Origin: Bacteroidota bacterium
GTDB taxonomy: Bacteria; Bacteroidota; Bacteroidia; Flavobacteriales; Flavobacteriaceae
NCBI GenBank assembly: GCA_027620655.1
Contig: JAQCDS010000002.1
Span: 124,001 to 188,000, forward strand
Length of the DNA stretch: 64,000 nt
Direction: 5' to 3'
The position numbers and the translations under genes were made by a program. Shown one piece after another: positions 1-9,366 of the stretch (within the stretch, counting starts at the first letter, position 1; each line of letters opens with the position of its first letter). The notes under the pieces are model-generated. The model saw only the letters and a list, made by a program, of their open reading frames with translations, had not been told where the DNA came from and ran no database searches.

Positions 1-1107
1 ATATGTGTCGACATGATTCTTAAAATATTCAACAGTCCAATCGGCAAAAGGAATAGGGTCAAGCCCTTGCGCATATACTTTATATGGGTGATCCGTAGCT
101 ACATATTTTCTAACTTCTCGCACTTCAGTATCCCCTGTAAGTGGATCAGGGTAAATACCAACAGCCCCAGTACTTTGTAAGGCGGCGGATGCTGGCGACC
201 AAAATTGTCTTCCTACTTGACTGATATTGTAGTTTGAGTAAAGATCAGCTTCAACGTCATTAGCATTGGAATGAATATTGAAATATTTACTTCGATCTAA
301 AGTTGAATTTTCACCAATCATTCGTTTGACTTTTGGAAAGATATCGATATTGGTGGTTATACTTACTTTTTTTACATTAATTGCTGACAAACCGTTACCT
401 ACTTTAAATGATTGAGCATGGAAAAAGCCATAAATATTGGATGTTGCGGCATCAAATACTTGACTGTCTATTCCACTGTAAGAACCAAGATTAGAAGAAG
501 TACCATCAGTAGTATTTAGAAGTTTGGCAGATATTGTAGAAGTCGTTGCATTTTCCCCAAGACTAAGAGTTACAACTACAGCCAAATCATCGGTTAACCC
601 ATTAACACCTTGACAGCCAGAAAGTGGTAAAGAAGTTTCTAAGCTTAGTGGTAAACTATTAATATTATTTCTGAGCTGAAGTGAGCCACCCGGATTATCC
701 TCGTTGTCAGTTGTTGTAGATAAAAAAACTGTTGATGATGGTGGATTTGAACCCCCAACATCACTTGATGCACTAAAACCAATTTTTATTAATGGGTTGT
801 TTTGAGCAGTAAGATTTCCTGTAAAGTTCAAATCTACTCTAAAAGTAATTTCGTCTCCAACTCCAGACAATGAAAACCCTTGCTCCCAGGCTGCTCTTTT
901 CCATTCATCAGTAGCAGTAACCAGCCCTTGAGAGGCATCAACCATCCAAGTTGATGTTTGAAAATTAGCATCCCAATTTGGTTGATTGTAAAGAGCGCCA
1001 TTTGTGAAACCCTCTTCAGTTGTGAAATTCACAACATTTTGGCTATTAGCACAATTGAGGCTAAAAGTAAGGACGATTGAAAGAATATTGTAATATCTTA
1101 TTTTCAT
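1..1107 (-). CDS. GH86 beta-agarase/porphyranase with extra N-terminal domain (partial, C-terminus outside window)
   Basis: The frame is open from an ATG at 1107 to the window edge, giving 369 codons with no stop. It begins with a signal peptide (MKIRYYNILSIVL..., about residues 1-23). About 200 residues of beta-rich sequence with no recognised family follow. The N-terminal part of a GH86 catalytic module comes next. The stretch containing DRSKYFNIHS, then VGRQFW, GAVGIYP, ATDHP and DWTVEYFKN aligns step by step with the start of the complete GH86 protein immediately upstream. GH86 enzymes are endo-hydrolases of agarose or porphyran. The catalytic glutamates would lie beyond the edge and cannot be checked. 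The gene starts 10 bases after the stop of the first GH86, so it is the last visible gene of the SusCD operon. Its extra N-terminal domain is the main difference and may bind glycan or extend the substrate cleft. Family assignment is firm; substrate is inferred. Confidence 0.85.
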   Translation of the reverse strand, partial: MKIRYYNILSIVLTFSLNCANSQNVVNFTTEEGFTNGALYNQPNWDANFQTSTWMVDASQGLVTATDEWKRAAWEQGFSLSGVGDEITFRVDLNFTGNLTAQNNPLIKIGFSASSDVGGSNPPSSTVFLSTTTDNEDNPGGSLQLRNNINSLPLSLETSLPLSGCQGVNGLTDDLAVVVTLSLGENATTSTISAKLLNTTDGTSSNLGSYSGIDSQVFDAATSNIYGFFHAQSFKVGNGLSAINVKKVSITTNIDIFPKVKRMIGENSTLDRSKYFNIHSNANDVEADLYSNYNISQVGRQFWSPASAALQSTGAVGIYPDPLTGDTEVREVRKYVATDHPYKVYAQGLDPIPFADWTVEYFKNHVDTY

Positions 1108-1117
1108 TGAGTTTTTA

Positions 1118-2929
1118 CTAATTTATTATTTTTTCCACATCTAAAATTAGGGAACTTAAATGCCCACCAGTATCTGGGAAAGAAATCTTAACAGTATTGT
1201 TTTTCGAAATAAAATCCATAGGTACAGGAATCTCTATAGCCCCAAAGAATTTTTTTCTATTGGCCTGGTTATATCCTTTCCAGTTCAAAGGGACTTCAAC
1301 TTTATTGTCATTAACAAAAACTTCTGGAGTTTTTGATAAATCATGACCCCGACCGATACTCATGCTTAGTTTGGCAAATCCAACTCCAAGTTCGACATCA
1401 TTAAATTCAAATATCAACTCTTTTTGAGTTTCAATAGGGACTAAGTAATTGGTGCTGTAGTAACGGCTAGATTTTATTTGGTTATTAAAATCAATACTAT
1501 TTTTTAAATTGAATTGCAGTACAATAGTTTCTGCAGGATCTATTGAAAAAATATCAGGAATATTACTAATGGTTTGTTCATAATAACGAGGAAAATCATC
1601 AGAATATACAGTTAATGATTTCACAAATAAATCAATGAGATTTGATTTTATTGTGCTAACATCTAAGGCAACTTGTTGCGCAGCATCATCCAAGTTATTG
1701 AGTGCTACATATAATTTCTTCTCATCCAAAAAAGCTTGAACTTGAATATCTGGATTTGACGTGGATACAAAAACTCTTTTACCTTTGACTTCTTTCCATA
1801 ATTCATAAAATTGAATCCGATTAGTATATACCCACCCTGTAATTTGATTCTTTGGTACACCCATATTTTCTGGACGCCATAGAACGGCTTTATATGGTAA
1901 ATATTTATTTGCTTTAGTAATATGCCATGTGGCATTATCTGTTGTGAATGGTATAGAAATTTCTAAACGATCTTCCCGATCCAACAAACCAAAAATCATA
2001 GCGTTTTGTGAACGAACAGATTGCATATTTCGAATTAATGAAAATTCAGAAATCTCGATGCCTCCATATTCGGTAATGGCATGAGGTTTGATAACCCCCC
2101 AACGCTGATAACTATAAGTTTCAATAAGATCCATTATTGCATCGTTGTTACTTCCAGAGCGTTTGTTTTCTTGCCCCACTTGGTTTACACCATCATATAG
2201 ATGGTAGGAAATTGCATCAAGTTCATCTCCTGCAATGTCTAAGAAAAGCCCCATATTGGTTTTCCAGTTATTAAAATCTTTTAATTCAAAAGATGGCCAT
2301 GCTGCTCCGTAGCCCATTACCTTAATATTTTTTAAGCTAGGCTCCGCATGAATCTTTTCTGCAAGTGCCCTAAAAAGCTTAGACATTTCTGTTTTAACCC
2401 GTAATTCTGCAACAGGATCCCAGTCTTTTTCTTCATAAAAATCTTTGGCATGAACAAAAGGTTCATTCATGGGTTCATACCACAGCGGTCTGTTATTTTC
2501 CTTAACATTTTTGAAATATTCAACTGCCCAGTCTGAAACTGCATCTAAGTCCATTCCCTCTTTGTATAAATTTCTTGGGTGTTCAGTGCCTACGTATCGA
2601 CTTACCGGCTTAAGTTTATCTTCTTTTTTATTATTGGATTTTGGATAAATTCCAACTTCTCCCATCAATTTTTTAGCATCTATACCAGGGCCATAAAATC
2701 CTCTTCCAGATTGTTCAACATTATATTCTTTATAAAACGATTCGAGTAATGGAGAGTTTCCAGGAGCATGAATATTAAAATATTTTGTGCGATCTAGCTC
2801 TGATGTATTACCAATAAATTTTTGCACGGAGGGTTCAACCAATACTACATTGACTTGAGCACTGATGCCCTTGCATATAATAAGTGAGAGTGCAACTGTA
2901 AAAATTTTAAATTTTAAAGTCTTTGACAA
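1118..2929 (-). CDS. GH86 beta-agarase/beta-porphyranase
   Basis: This 603-residue secreted endo-glycosidase cuts beta-1,4 linkages in agarose or porphyran. Residues 1-25 form a signal peptide ending GISAQ. The catalytic barrel shows YEPMNEP (E156, expected acid/base) and ITEYGG (E287, expected nucleophile), which is the GH86 pattern. The C-terminal 200 residues look like accessory beta-sandwich domains. The start is TTG at 2929: no in-frame ATG lies between it and an upstream stop, and the signal peptide begins right there. It follows the surface lipoprotein gene by 11 bases and precedes a second GH86, so it is fourth in the operon SusC-SusD-lipoprotein-GH86-GH86. Nearby sulfatases and the GH29 enzyme favour porphyran over neutral agarose, but GH86 contains both activities and the sequence alone does not decide. 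Confidence 0.88.
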   Translation of the reverse strand: MSKTLKFKIFTVALSLIICKGISAQVNVVLVEPSVQKFIGNTSELDRTKYFNIHAPGNSPLLESFYKEYNVEQSGRGFYGPGIDAKKLMGEVGIYPKSNNKKEDKLKPVSRYVGTEHPRNLYKEGMDLDAVSDWAVEYFKNVKENNRPLWYEPMNEPFVHAKDFYEEKDWDPVAELRVKTEMSKLFRALAEKIHAEPSLKNIKVMGYGAAWPSFELKDFNNWKTNMGLFLDIAGDELDAISYHLYDGVNQVGQENKRSGSNNDAIMDLIETYSYQRWGVIKPHAITEYGGIEISEFSLIRNMQSVRSQNAMIFGLLDREDRLEISIPFTTDNATWHITKANKYLPYKAVLWRPENMGVPKNQITGWVYTNRIQFYELWKEVKGKRVFVSTSNPDIQVQAFLDEKKLYVALNNLDDAAQQVALDVSTIKSNLIDLFVKSLTVYSDDFPRYYEQTISNIPDIFSIDPAETIVLQFNLKNSIDFNNQIKSSRYYSTNYLVPIETQKELIFEFNDVELGVGFAKLSMSIGRGHDLSKTPEVFVNDNKVEVPLNWKGYNQANRKKFFGAIEIPVPMDFISKNNTVKISFPDTGGHLSSLILDVEKIIN

Positions 2930-2940
2930 ATTTTTATATA

Positions 2941-4422
2941 TTAGTTTACTTCATAAATTTTTATATCATCGATGTATATGACACCAATTTTCTGAAACCT
3001 AAAAGAAAAGAAGTATTGACCAGATACAGCGGGACTCCATATTTTTACGGCCTCCTTGTTAACCGTAACCCATTCACCTCTGGGTAAACTAGCTACAGAT
3101 GTCCAAAAACCTTCTCCTGCCCATTGGCCAGATTTAAAGACTTCAGGAAATATATTGGTATCTGTATAATTGTTGTCAATCCATACTTTAAATTCAATAG
3201 TATAACTTTTTTCGCTATCCAAATCAAATAAAGACCCTGATGCATTACTAAATGCTCTACATCTATTGTTGGTAGTAGCTTCCATTTTCATACTGTATTG
3301 GCCAGTAGCAGAATTATCTGATACGTAAGTAATAGTTCCTTGATTATCCCAATCCCATGCTGTGGGATTTTCCCATCCAATACCACCATCTTCAAAGCCG
3401 TATATATCTGGGTTGGCAATACTATGAAGCGTGACCACTTCATTCGAAAAAGCAGGGACAAGGACGCCATTTGTTCTGGCCAAGTCTCCATTACCATTGT
3501 AGCTAATTGTTGCAGTAGATAAAATGTTTGGGTTAACCAACGGAATAATTTTGACAATTTTATTGTCATTTGGGTCAAGGCTAACATTTTGAACTCCAAC
3601 ACTAGAGCCATCGACAAGCACTTCAAAATGATTTGTAAGATCATTACTTGACTGTAGTGGTAAATTATATTTTAAATCAATTACTCCTTCTGCGTCTTCA
3701 ATAATACTCATTATTGTAGGAGGTTCTAAGTTTTCAGTAACATTTACATAGTTATGCAAACGAAGTGTATCAGCAGCACCTTCCGGATATTGTCTCCAAG
3801 AAATTAGCTCAACATCATAAGTGCCAGTTGAGGGGTATGTGACCGAAATTGTACTCACATCATCGTCCTCTTCAATACTAATTCCTCCAGCTGATGAAGG
3901 GTCACCTCCTTGAAATGTCCATTTTCTTCTATTTGGACTACCCAATGAAATATCTTGGAATGTGATAGTACCGCCTTCATACATCGTTATTTGTGTTGGC
4001 GTTTCTTCATAAAAACTTGAATCTACAGAAATCACATCAAAATTTGTTTGGACATAATCCAGAACAGTTACATTGAAAGTGGTGTCTAGTACTACAGCAG
4101 AGTTTATAAATTCATCTTTCAAATTGACTTCAAACTGACCAGGTTCGTCAAACTGTACTTGAATAAGCTCAACTTGAGAGGGGTCTCTGCCATCAAGATT
4201 AATGATGGAAGCCGACTCTGGAATGGTCCATGCTCTATTAGTTACTCCTTTGGATAAATCTGCAAACGAAGCAAAATCACCCCTTTGAATTCTTTCATCT
4301 CCAGAAGTTGCTAATGCATCTGAAAAACTATTATATTCAGGAATTGAATCATCCTTTTGACAAGAAATAATTGCAATTACAATTAAAACTAAAATTGATA
4401 TTTTTCTATAATTTATTTTCAT
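2941..4422 (-). CDS. SusE-position surface glycan-binding lipoprotein with PKD-type domains
   Basis: This 493-residue lipoprotein has the lipobox IAIISC with the modified Cys near residue 21. Two PKD-like immunoglobulin folds follow (about 45-125 and 130-230, ending in typical GTYDVEL wording). An Ig-like linker domain lies at about 230-335. A C-terminal jelly-roll domain (about 340-493) starts with YGFEDGGIGW and ends with IYIDDIKIYEVN, resembling CBM4/9-type carbohydrate-binding modules. It sits between SusD and the first GH86, which is where surface glycan-binding proteins are normally encoded. It probably captures algal galactan at the outer membrane for SusCD and GH86. The polysaccharide bound is inferred from neighbours only. 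No catalytic motif is visible. Confidence 0.78.
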   Translation of the reverse strand: MKINYRKISILVLIVIAIISCQKDDSIPEYNSFSDALATSGDERIQRGDFASFADLSKGVTNRAWTIPESASIINLDGRDPSQVELIQVQFDEPGQFEVNLKDEFINSAVVLDTTFNVTVLDYVQTNFDVISVDSSFYEETPTQITMYEGGTITFQDISLGSPNRRKWTFQGGDPSSAGGISIEEDDDVSTISVTYPSTGTYDVELISWRQYPEGAADTLRLHNYVNVTENLEPPTIMSIIEDAEGVIDLKYNLPLQSSNDLTNHFEVLVDGSSVGVQNVSLDPNDNKIVKIIPLVNPNILSTATISYNGNGDLARTNGVLVPAFSNEVVTLHSIANPDIYGFEDGGIGWENPTAWDWDNQGTITYVSDNSATGQYSMKMEATTNNRCRAFSNASGSLFDLDSEKSYTIEFKVWIDNNYTDTNIFPEVFKSGQWAGEGFWTSVASLPRGEWVTVNKEAVKIWSPAVSGQYFFSFRFQKIGVIYIDDIKIYEVN

Positions 4423-4460
4423 AATTTCTTATTTTATGGTCTTACTTAAAAAACTATTTT

Positions 4461-6116
4461 TCAATTAAAAAGATTGGGATTAGAATTTTGCTCAGTCGAT
4501 GGAATTGGAAAATAATTATGAGTTCCTGGCTGATAGGCTTGAGCCGCATCTTCAAATTCTTTTAGTGCTGTTTCTTCAGTAAAATTAGTGTGAATATTTG
4601 GATCAAATTCATACAAATTTTTCTGAATTAAAACATAGCGCTTTGAAGCTAGTAAATTATATTGTTCTTGTACCTTACCCCATCTTGTTAAGTCTTCCCA
4701 TCTAGTATCATGACCTTCAAACATGAGTTCCAACGGCCTTTCTACCCACATAATATGCTCCATTAGACTTTCTGAGTTATAATCGGTGGAATTAAGTAAA
4801 ACAACTCCAGCTCTTTGCCTTACAGCATTCACTTGTTCAAGAGCTTCATTGAAGGATTCATCTAACATAAGCAAACATTCAGCATATAAAAGTTTAATAT
4901 CTGCAAGTCTTATGGCTCTTTCATTAATCCCAGAAATAGATTGATCGCTTTCTGTGAAAAGCGTCCAGTTTTGGAATTTTTTCAAATATGATGCCTCAAA
5001 GTTATTATACCCACCACCTTGATTTGATGGTCTTTGATATAGAGTTGTATTATCATCATCTGCTATTGCAATGGATAAAGACGCTCTTATGGAATAATTG
5101 GCGTTTCCTGTTCTATTGGCATTAATTGGATTATTAATATCCATAACATCATTTTTGAACAACATAGTTATGTAATACGAAGGCATAATGGTTCTATATC
5201 CACCACCTTGTGTGGTGGCTAAAGTTCTAGCTCGAGATGTAGCTTCTGAGCCAAGCGGTCCGTCAGCTGCTCCATTCGAGGTGCCAGATTTCAGTTCTGT
5301 TGAAAATGGAATTTCAAAAATAGATTCATTATTCATTTCATGCTCAATATCAAAATTATCTCCAATATTGGCTGTAAGACCATACAAATTGCTATTGATG
5401 ATTTCTTGGAATTTATCTTTTGCATCGGTGTAATTATGTTCATTGATAAATAATTTTCCAAGCATCGCAGCCGCTGCCCCCCAGGTTGCTCTTCCAATGT
5501 CTTGATTATTTTCGTATTGCTCTGGTAAATTGTTATATGCAAACTCTAAATCAGAAAGAATTAAATTATAAACATCCTCTGCTGGTGACGGTGATTTATA
5601 AAAATCTTCACTAGACTCTGGTACAGTGGTATGTATGATTACACTTCCATTATTATATCCTCTATAAAGTGAATAGTAATAGAAACCTCGTAAAAATTTT
5701 GCTTCAGCTTCAATTTGAATTCTTGATGAGGAGGGTAGCTCAATGTTATTTATATTGGCGAGCACTTGATTTGCTCGATATATTCCAATATAACAATCCC
5801 TCCAACGTTTTTTAACGATATCTGAGTTTTCATTAAATGCCAGTTTATTAAGGCCTATAGCGTTAGCATTCCAATTATTGGGTCTACCTGTATCTGACCT
5901 CACAGGGTGTTGTGTAGCAGAAGCTCCTCCAAAAAGGCCATCAAGTTGTAATGCTGCATAGGTTGCAATCAAGCCTTGTTGAAGATCATTCTCTGAAGAC
6001 CAGAAAGAATCTGCACTTAGATTATTAGGATTTTCTAGGTCTAGTCGATCATCACTGCAGCTGTAAATTATTGCAAGTGCACTGATTAAAAGTATGTGTA
6101 ATTTTTGATGTTTCAT
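4461..6116 (-). CDS. SusD/RagB-family outer-membrane glycan-binding lipoprotein
   Basis: This is a 551-residue SusD homologue with lipobox IIYSC (Cys20). Recognisable SusD segments are SADSFWSSENDLQQGL near residue 40, the TPR-like helices with AEAKFLRGFYYYSLYRGY (about 137-155), and the C-terminal RLADIKLLYAECLLM and ELMFEGHDTRWEDLTRWGK blocks. It ends with the usual YFPIPSTEQNSNPNL. SusD proteins form the lid of the SusC pore and deliver oligosaccharides into it. The gene lies 18 bases downstream of its SusC partner and is co-transcribed with it and with GH86 genes, so the ligand is probably an agar- or porphyran-derived oligosaccharide. The length is normal. Confidence 0.95.
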   Translation of the reverse strand: MKHQKLHILLISALAIIYSCSDDRLDLENPNNLSADSFWSSENDLQQGLIATYAALQLDGLFGGASATQHPVRSDTGRPNNWNANAIGLNKLAFNENSDIVKKRWRDCYIGIYRANQVLANINNIELPSSSRIQIEAEAKFLRGFYYYSLYRGYNNGSVIIHTTVPESSEDFYKSPSPAEDVYNLILSDLEFAYNNLPEQYENNQDIGRATWGAAAAMLGKLFINEHNYTDAKDKFQEIINSNLYGLTANIGDNFDIEHEMNNESIFEIPFSTELKSGTSNGAADGPLGSEATSRARTLATTQGGGYRTIMPSYYITMLFKNDVMDINNPINANRTGNANYSIRASLSIAIADDDNTTLYQRPSNQGGGYNNFEASYLKKFQNWTLFTESDQSISGINERAIRLADIKLLYAECLLMLDESFNEALEQVNAVRQRAGVVLLNSTDYNSESLMEHIMWVERPLELMFEGHDTRWEDLTRWGKVQEQYNLLASKRYVLIQKNLYEFDPNIHTNFTEETALKEFEDAAQAYQPGTHNYFPIPSTEQNSNPNLFN

Positions 6117-6134
6117 TTTTTATTATTTAAAAAA

Positions 6135-9100
6135 TTAAAATGTAATTGAAATACCAGCACTATATGTTGCTGAAACAGGGTAGTCCCCTCTGTCTAAACC
6201 ACCGTTAAAGGGGTTACTACTGCCCGTTTCGGGATCAAATCCAGAATATCTAGTCCATGTGATAGGATTTTGAGCATTGATGTAAAATCTGCAATTTTCA
6301 AAACCAATTTTTTCAGACAGATTATCGCTGAGCGTATAACCAAGAATAATATTGCGCACCCTTAAAAAAGATCCGTCCTCTAAAAAGTAGTCTGTTGAAG
6401 TTTGAACGTTGGGATGTTCTATATTGGATCTAGGGGTTGGAATATTTGACGTTGGATTATCATCCGTCCAACTGTAAACCAAATCCCTGTGTCTTTTAGT
6501 GCTATAAGCATATTGTTTTTGACCATTATAGATCGTATTTCCACTAACGCCATAGAATTGAACAGAAAAATCAAAATTTTTGTAGCTTGCATCAATATTG
6601 AAACCAACTTCAAAATCTGGTTGGTATGAACCTTTATAGACTTTATCTTCATTATTTAAGATGCCGTTTCCGTCCGTATCTACGTACTTTAAATCGCCTT
6701 TTTGTGCATTGGGATCTAGGAGTTGATAGGCTGCAAGCTCTTCATCTGTTTTGATGGTTCCAGCAGTTTCAAAAACTTTAAAAGCTCCAACGGGTAAACC
6801 CGCCTCAAGAACAGCAACAGGTTCAGTTTGATTGACTCTAATAATATTTGGATAACCATCGAAAACAACTTCACCTGGTCTTGAAAGTTTTACAACTTTA
6901 TTTTTGTTCTTAGTGAAATTTGCAGAAAATTTAGTTATAACTGGTCCAAATTCATGGTTGTAAAAAGCATTGACTTCAATCCCTCTGTTTCTTAAGTTTC
7001 CTATATTGGTTAGAAAACGATCATAAACTTCCCCATTAACAGGTGTTGAGCCTGCTGAAATAGGTGTGGTGATAGCCAATAGCATATCTTCTTTATCTTG
7101 TACATAGGCATCAATTTCAAGGCCTGCTTTTCCGCCTTTAAATTTTAAGTCTAATCCAATATTTTTACTGATATTTGACTCCCACTTTAAATTTGGATCT
7201 GCATAGCCAGGTTGGGTTAGCCCAGAGATCAAGCTTGGATCTTCACCCAAAATATAATCCACATTAGAAATAACAACAGGACTGTAGCTGTACGGAGGAA
7301 TTCTATCACTTCCGGTAGAACCATAACTTCCTCTAAGTTTAATTTGTTTTATTAAACTATTATTTTTAATAAAGTCTTCATTATGAATATTCCATCCCGC
7401 AGAAATGGAGGGGAAGGTGCCATATTTTTGATTTCCAAAATTACTAGAGCCGTCTCGTCTAACCAAAAGACTAAGTAAAAATTTCCAATCATAATTATAA
7501 TTTATTCTAGCTAAATAGGAGACGCTTTCTGTTTTGTTAATGGTTTGTGTGCCCACAATCGGCTCACCATTTCCTAAAACAGGGGTGAGGTTACTTGTAA
7601 TATTATTAGCACCTGTTCGATAAAACTCATAGCTAGAGGATTCATAAGTATTTCCAATCAAAAATTTCAGATGATGTTTTTTAAAGCTTTTACTATAGTT
7701 CAAGGTAAATTCATCGATACTTCTATTACTTGTCGCATCACCCAATCTAAGTTGAGCATTTAAGTTGCTTGCGCCAAGGTTAATTTCCCCTAAATCATTA
7801 TAAACTTCAAAACTTGGTTGAAAAAAGCGATCTTTTTTATTATAATAAGACCTTCCGATGTTTATTCTAGCGGTTAACCCCTCGATGATTTCATATCCAA
7901 GCTGTATATTTCCATTAAAGTTATTGATCTTATTGGAACTTTCTTGTTTAAGTTTTCCGGCAAAATTAGAAACTCTTTCTGTATTACTCTGGTCTTCAGA
8001 ATTGGTTTCAAAAACATCTGCATTTAGATCAAAAGGAGGCCTGTAAGGAGGTAGTCTGACAGCATCATAAATGATTCCGTATGGTTCTCTTGTTTGTTTA
8101 CTAAAATTAACACTGAGATTAGCTTGTGCTGTAAATTTACCTTTTGTAAAGCCGGTATTTGTTCTCAAAGAATGTTTTTTATAATCTGAATTAATGAGCG
8201 ATCCTGTTTGATTAAAAAATGTTCCAACTACACTATATGTTAATCCATTTTTTCCGCCACTAACATTAATGGAGTGGTTTTGAATTGGGGCAGCATCCAC
8301 TTGAAGAAGTCCCATCCAATCTGTATTGTATTCTAATCCATCTGGATTTTGATCTAGAGGGTTAAAGTTGATGTCATCGTATCTATATAAGATGTCATTA
8401 ATGTAAAGGGCCTCCAAGGTGTTTGCAAGAGGAATCCCTGATGTAATGTTTTGAACACCATAATAAGAATCAAAACTCACTTTCATTTGACCCTCTTTCC
8501 CTTTTTTAGTGGTAATTAAAATCACACCACCAGATGCTCTAGAGCCATAAATTGCTGCAGAAGCACCATCTTTTAAAACTTCAATGGATTCAATTTCTTG
8601 TGGTGTAATGTTTGGATTTTCAATATAAGTCACTCCATCTACAACATATAGTGGCCCTGAGCCTCCATCTTGAAAAGAGGTAATCCCTCGAATAGTAATT
8701 GTAGCATTTTCACCGGGTGCAGCATTCCCTTGACGAACACTAACTCCTGCCATTCTTCCTTGAATTGCACTAGCAAAATCGGAAGATTGTGTTTTCAATA
8801 AATCTTTAGATTTGACTGAAGACACAGCACCTGTAACTTCTCGCTTTTTGACAGTTCCATATCCTACTACAACGATTTCGTCTAGGCCTGTGAGACTCTC
8901 ACTCATCAGAATATTATGTACAGCTTCACTTACTGTAAGCTCAACATCTTCCATACCTACATAACTGAATACTAGAACAGATCCAACTGAAGCCTCAATA
9001 CTGTAAAAACCATCAAAATCAGTTGTTGTACCAGTTGAAGTGTCTTTGACAATTACTGATACACCTGGCAATGGCTGTCCATTTTCTTTATCCAAGACGG

Positions 9101-9215
9101 TTCCTTTTATATCTAAAGTTTGACTAAAACCAGAAATAGTAAAAAACCATACAATAAATGTGAATATTATTTTTTTCGTGTTGTTGAAAAGATGTTTGAA
9201 TCTTGAGTTTTTCAT
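6135..9215 (-). CDS. SusC/RagA-family TonB-dependent outer-membrane transporter
   Basis: With the ATG at 9215 this protein has 1026 residues. A TTG start at 9251 is possible, but the ATG is followed directly by a basic-hydrophobic signal peptide (MKNSRFKHLFNN... ending SGFSQ), so it is preferred. A carboxypeptidase-regulatory-like domain (about 35-115) precedes a TonB-box region (LDEIVVVGYGTVKK). The plug (about 120-230, including YVVDGVTY and LKDGASAAIYGSRASGGVILITTKKG) and a 22-strand barrel ending in a C-terminal aromatic (GISITF) follow. It imports oligosaccharides through the outer membrane using TonB energy. It is the first gene of the GH86 operon and diverges from the hybrid regulator gene at 9367, the usual layout for a regulator controlling its own SusCD operon. 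Confidence 0.95.
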   Translation of the reverse strand: MKNSRFKHLFNNTKKIIFTFIVWFFTISGFSQTLDIKGTVLDKENGQPLPGVSVIVKDTSTGTTTDFDGFYSIEASVGSVLVFSYVGMEDVELTVSEAVHNILMSESLTGLDEIVVVGYGTVKKREVTGAVSSVKSKDLLKTQSSDFASAIQGRMAGVSVRQGNAAPGENATITIRGITSFQDGGSGPLYVVDGVTYIENPNITPQEIESIEVLKDGASAAIYGSRASGGVILITTKKGKEGQMKVSFDSYYGVQNITSGIPLANTLEALYINDILYRYDDINFNPLDQNPDGLEYNTDWMGLLQVDAAPIQNHSINVSGGKNGLTYSVVGTFFNQTGSLINSDYKKHSLRTNTGFTKGKFTAQANLSVNFSKQTREPYGIIYDAVRLPPYRPPFDLNADVFETNSEDQSNTERVSNFAGKLKQESSNKINNFNGNIQLGYEIIEGLTARINIGRSYYNKKDRFFQPSFEVYNDLGEINLGASNLNAQLRLGDATSNRSIDEFTLNYSKSFKKHHLKFLIGNTYESSSYEFYRTGANNITSNLTPVLGNGEPIVGTQTINKTESVSYLARINYNYDWKFLLSLLVRRDGSSNFGNQKYGTFPSISAGWNIHNEDFIKNNSLIKQIKLRGSYGSTGSDRIPPYSYSPVVISNVDYILGEDPSLISGLTQPGYADPNLKWESNISKNIGLDLKFKGGKAGLEIDAYVQDKEDMLLAITTPISAGSTPVNGEVYDRFLTNIGNLRNRGIEVNAFYNHEFGPVITKFSANFTKNKNKVVKLSRPGEVVFDGYPNIIRVNQTEPVAVLEAGLPVGAFKVFETAGTIKTDEELAAYQLLDPNAQKGDLKYVDTDGNGILNNEDKVYKGSYQPDFEVGFNIDASYKNFDFSVQFYGVSGNTIYNGQKQYAYSTKRHRDLVYSWTDDNPTSNIPTPRSNIEHPNVQTSTDYFLEDGSFLRVRNIILGYTLSDNLSEKIGFENCRFYINAQNPITWTRYSGFDPETGSSNPFNGGLDRGDYPVSATYSAGISITF

Positions 9216-9267
9216 TTTGGTTAGATTTAAATTGGCATTAAAAAAAGACAATTAATTTATCACAATT

Positions 9268-9275
9268 TAGCTTTG
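9268..9275 (+). promoter_or_regulatory. Candidate -7 element of the HTCS promoter
   Basis: The octamer TAGCTTTG matches the Bacteroidota -7 consensus TAnnTTTG on the plus strand in the 151-base divergent region between SusC and the HTCS gene. It lies about 90 bases before the HTCS ATG, so a leader of roughly 85 bases is implied. No matching element was found for SusC on the other strand, which fits a promoter that needs HTCS activation. This is motif matching only. Confidence 0.4.
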
Positions 9276-9366
9276 TATTTTAAGTTATGCTTGTTTTTAT
9301 GTTTAAAAATTTTGTTATAATGTTTAACAATTTATTTGTAAGTTTATAAGCAGGTTAAAATCTATT

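Noticed and set aside
5188-5433. Plus-strand open frame inside the SusD gene
   Set aside because: It is antisense to a clearly conserved SusD frame and encodes nothing recognisable. The same applies to 44584-44793, 45932-46192, 13723-13992 and similar frames.
9213-9251. Longer SusC start at a TTG (9251)
   Set aside because: The ATG at 9215 directly precedes a typical signal peptide; the extra 12 residues have no signal-peptide character.
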